Assembly: GCA_947364395.1 (NCBI GenBank)
Contig: CANASS010000049.1
Location: 1-13,467, forward strand
Origin: an uncultured bacterium
Lineage (GTDB): Bacteria > Bacillota > Clostridia > Oscillospirales > Oscillospiraceae
DNA length: 13,467 nucleotides
Direction of reading: 5' to 3'
A program made the position numbers and the translations under genes. Numbering within the stretch: position 1 is the first letter of the stretch; the number at the start of each line of letters is the position of its first letter. The notes under the pieces are model-generated. The model saw only the letters and a program-made list of their open reading frames with translations. It searched no databases and was not told the DNA's origin. This document shows, piece by piece, positions 13,385 to 13,467 of this stretch.

Positions 13385-13467
13385 GTGGAATGTTTTGCTG
13401 CCGGGCGGAGACGTTGCAGAGGTGAACTGTTTCCGCAGCGATCCAAAAGTTCTTTTTGCTTCTTTTT
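13385..13467. other. Non-coding right edge
   Basis: I see no gene in this stretch. The last bases, AAAAGTTCTTTTTGCTTC and a run of T, have the same pyrimidine-rich style as the palindrome at 13198-13225 and may be the left half of another such hairpin cut by the window edge. Confidence 0.4.

Noticed and set aside
1..13467. CRISPR arrays, tRNA or rRNA genes, insertion sequences with transposase
   Set aside because: No regularly spaced direct repeats, no cloverleaf or rRNA sequence, and no transposase-like reading frame were seen.

Overview
The window is GC-rich (clearly above 60% in most genes) but carries Firmicute-style expression signals. These are strong AGGAGG ribosome binding sites about 8 nt before the starts, near-consensus TTGACA/17/TATAAT promoters, a SAM-I (S-box) riboswitch in front of metK, and GC-rich intrinsic terminators. 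This combination suggests a high-GC member of the Clostridia, for example an Oscillospiraceae relative of Flavonifractor or Lawsonibacter. That placement is inferred from style and gene content; there is no rRNA or other taxonomic marker here.

Layout. The left end holds two minus-strand units: the 5' part of metK (SAM synthetase) with its promoter, riboswitch and terminator, and a MATE efflux gene with its own consensus promoter. A divergent intergenic region leads to the plus-strand genes. The first is a monocistronic FucO-like iron alcohol dehydrogenase, then a terminator. The second is a drug-resistance-like unit: a promoter, a 34-codon leader ORF that no conventional gene caller is likely to report, a strong terminator inside the leader, two ABC half-transporters forming a heterodimeric exporter, and a GNAT acetyltransferase, closed by a terminator. 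The third is a two-gene unit with a cytoplasmic GH13 amylase-family glycosidase and a neurotransmitter:sodium symporter (NSS), closed by a terminator. The fourth is an LtaS-like sulfatase-fold membrane enzyme with its own extended -10 promoter. The right end is non-coding and holds a long AT-rich hairpin, a 64-bp imperfect palindrome that may be a small mobile or repeat element, and a terminator.

The most interesting part is the 3589-3851 leader. A Cys-rich short peptide is encoded between a consensus promoter and a perfect 11-bp terminator, directly before the exporter operon. The leader RNA can form mutually exclusive pairings, one of which covers part of the leader ribosome binding site. 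This arrangement fits ribosome-dependent transcription attenuation, as known for the bmrB leader of Bacillus subtilis bmrCD, so that translation stress would switch on the exporter together with the acetyltransferase. The peptide and its exact switch are not ones I can match to a described case.
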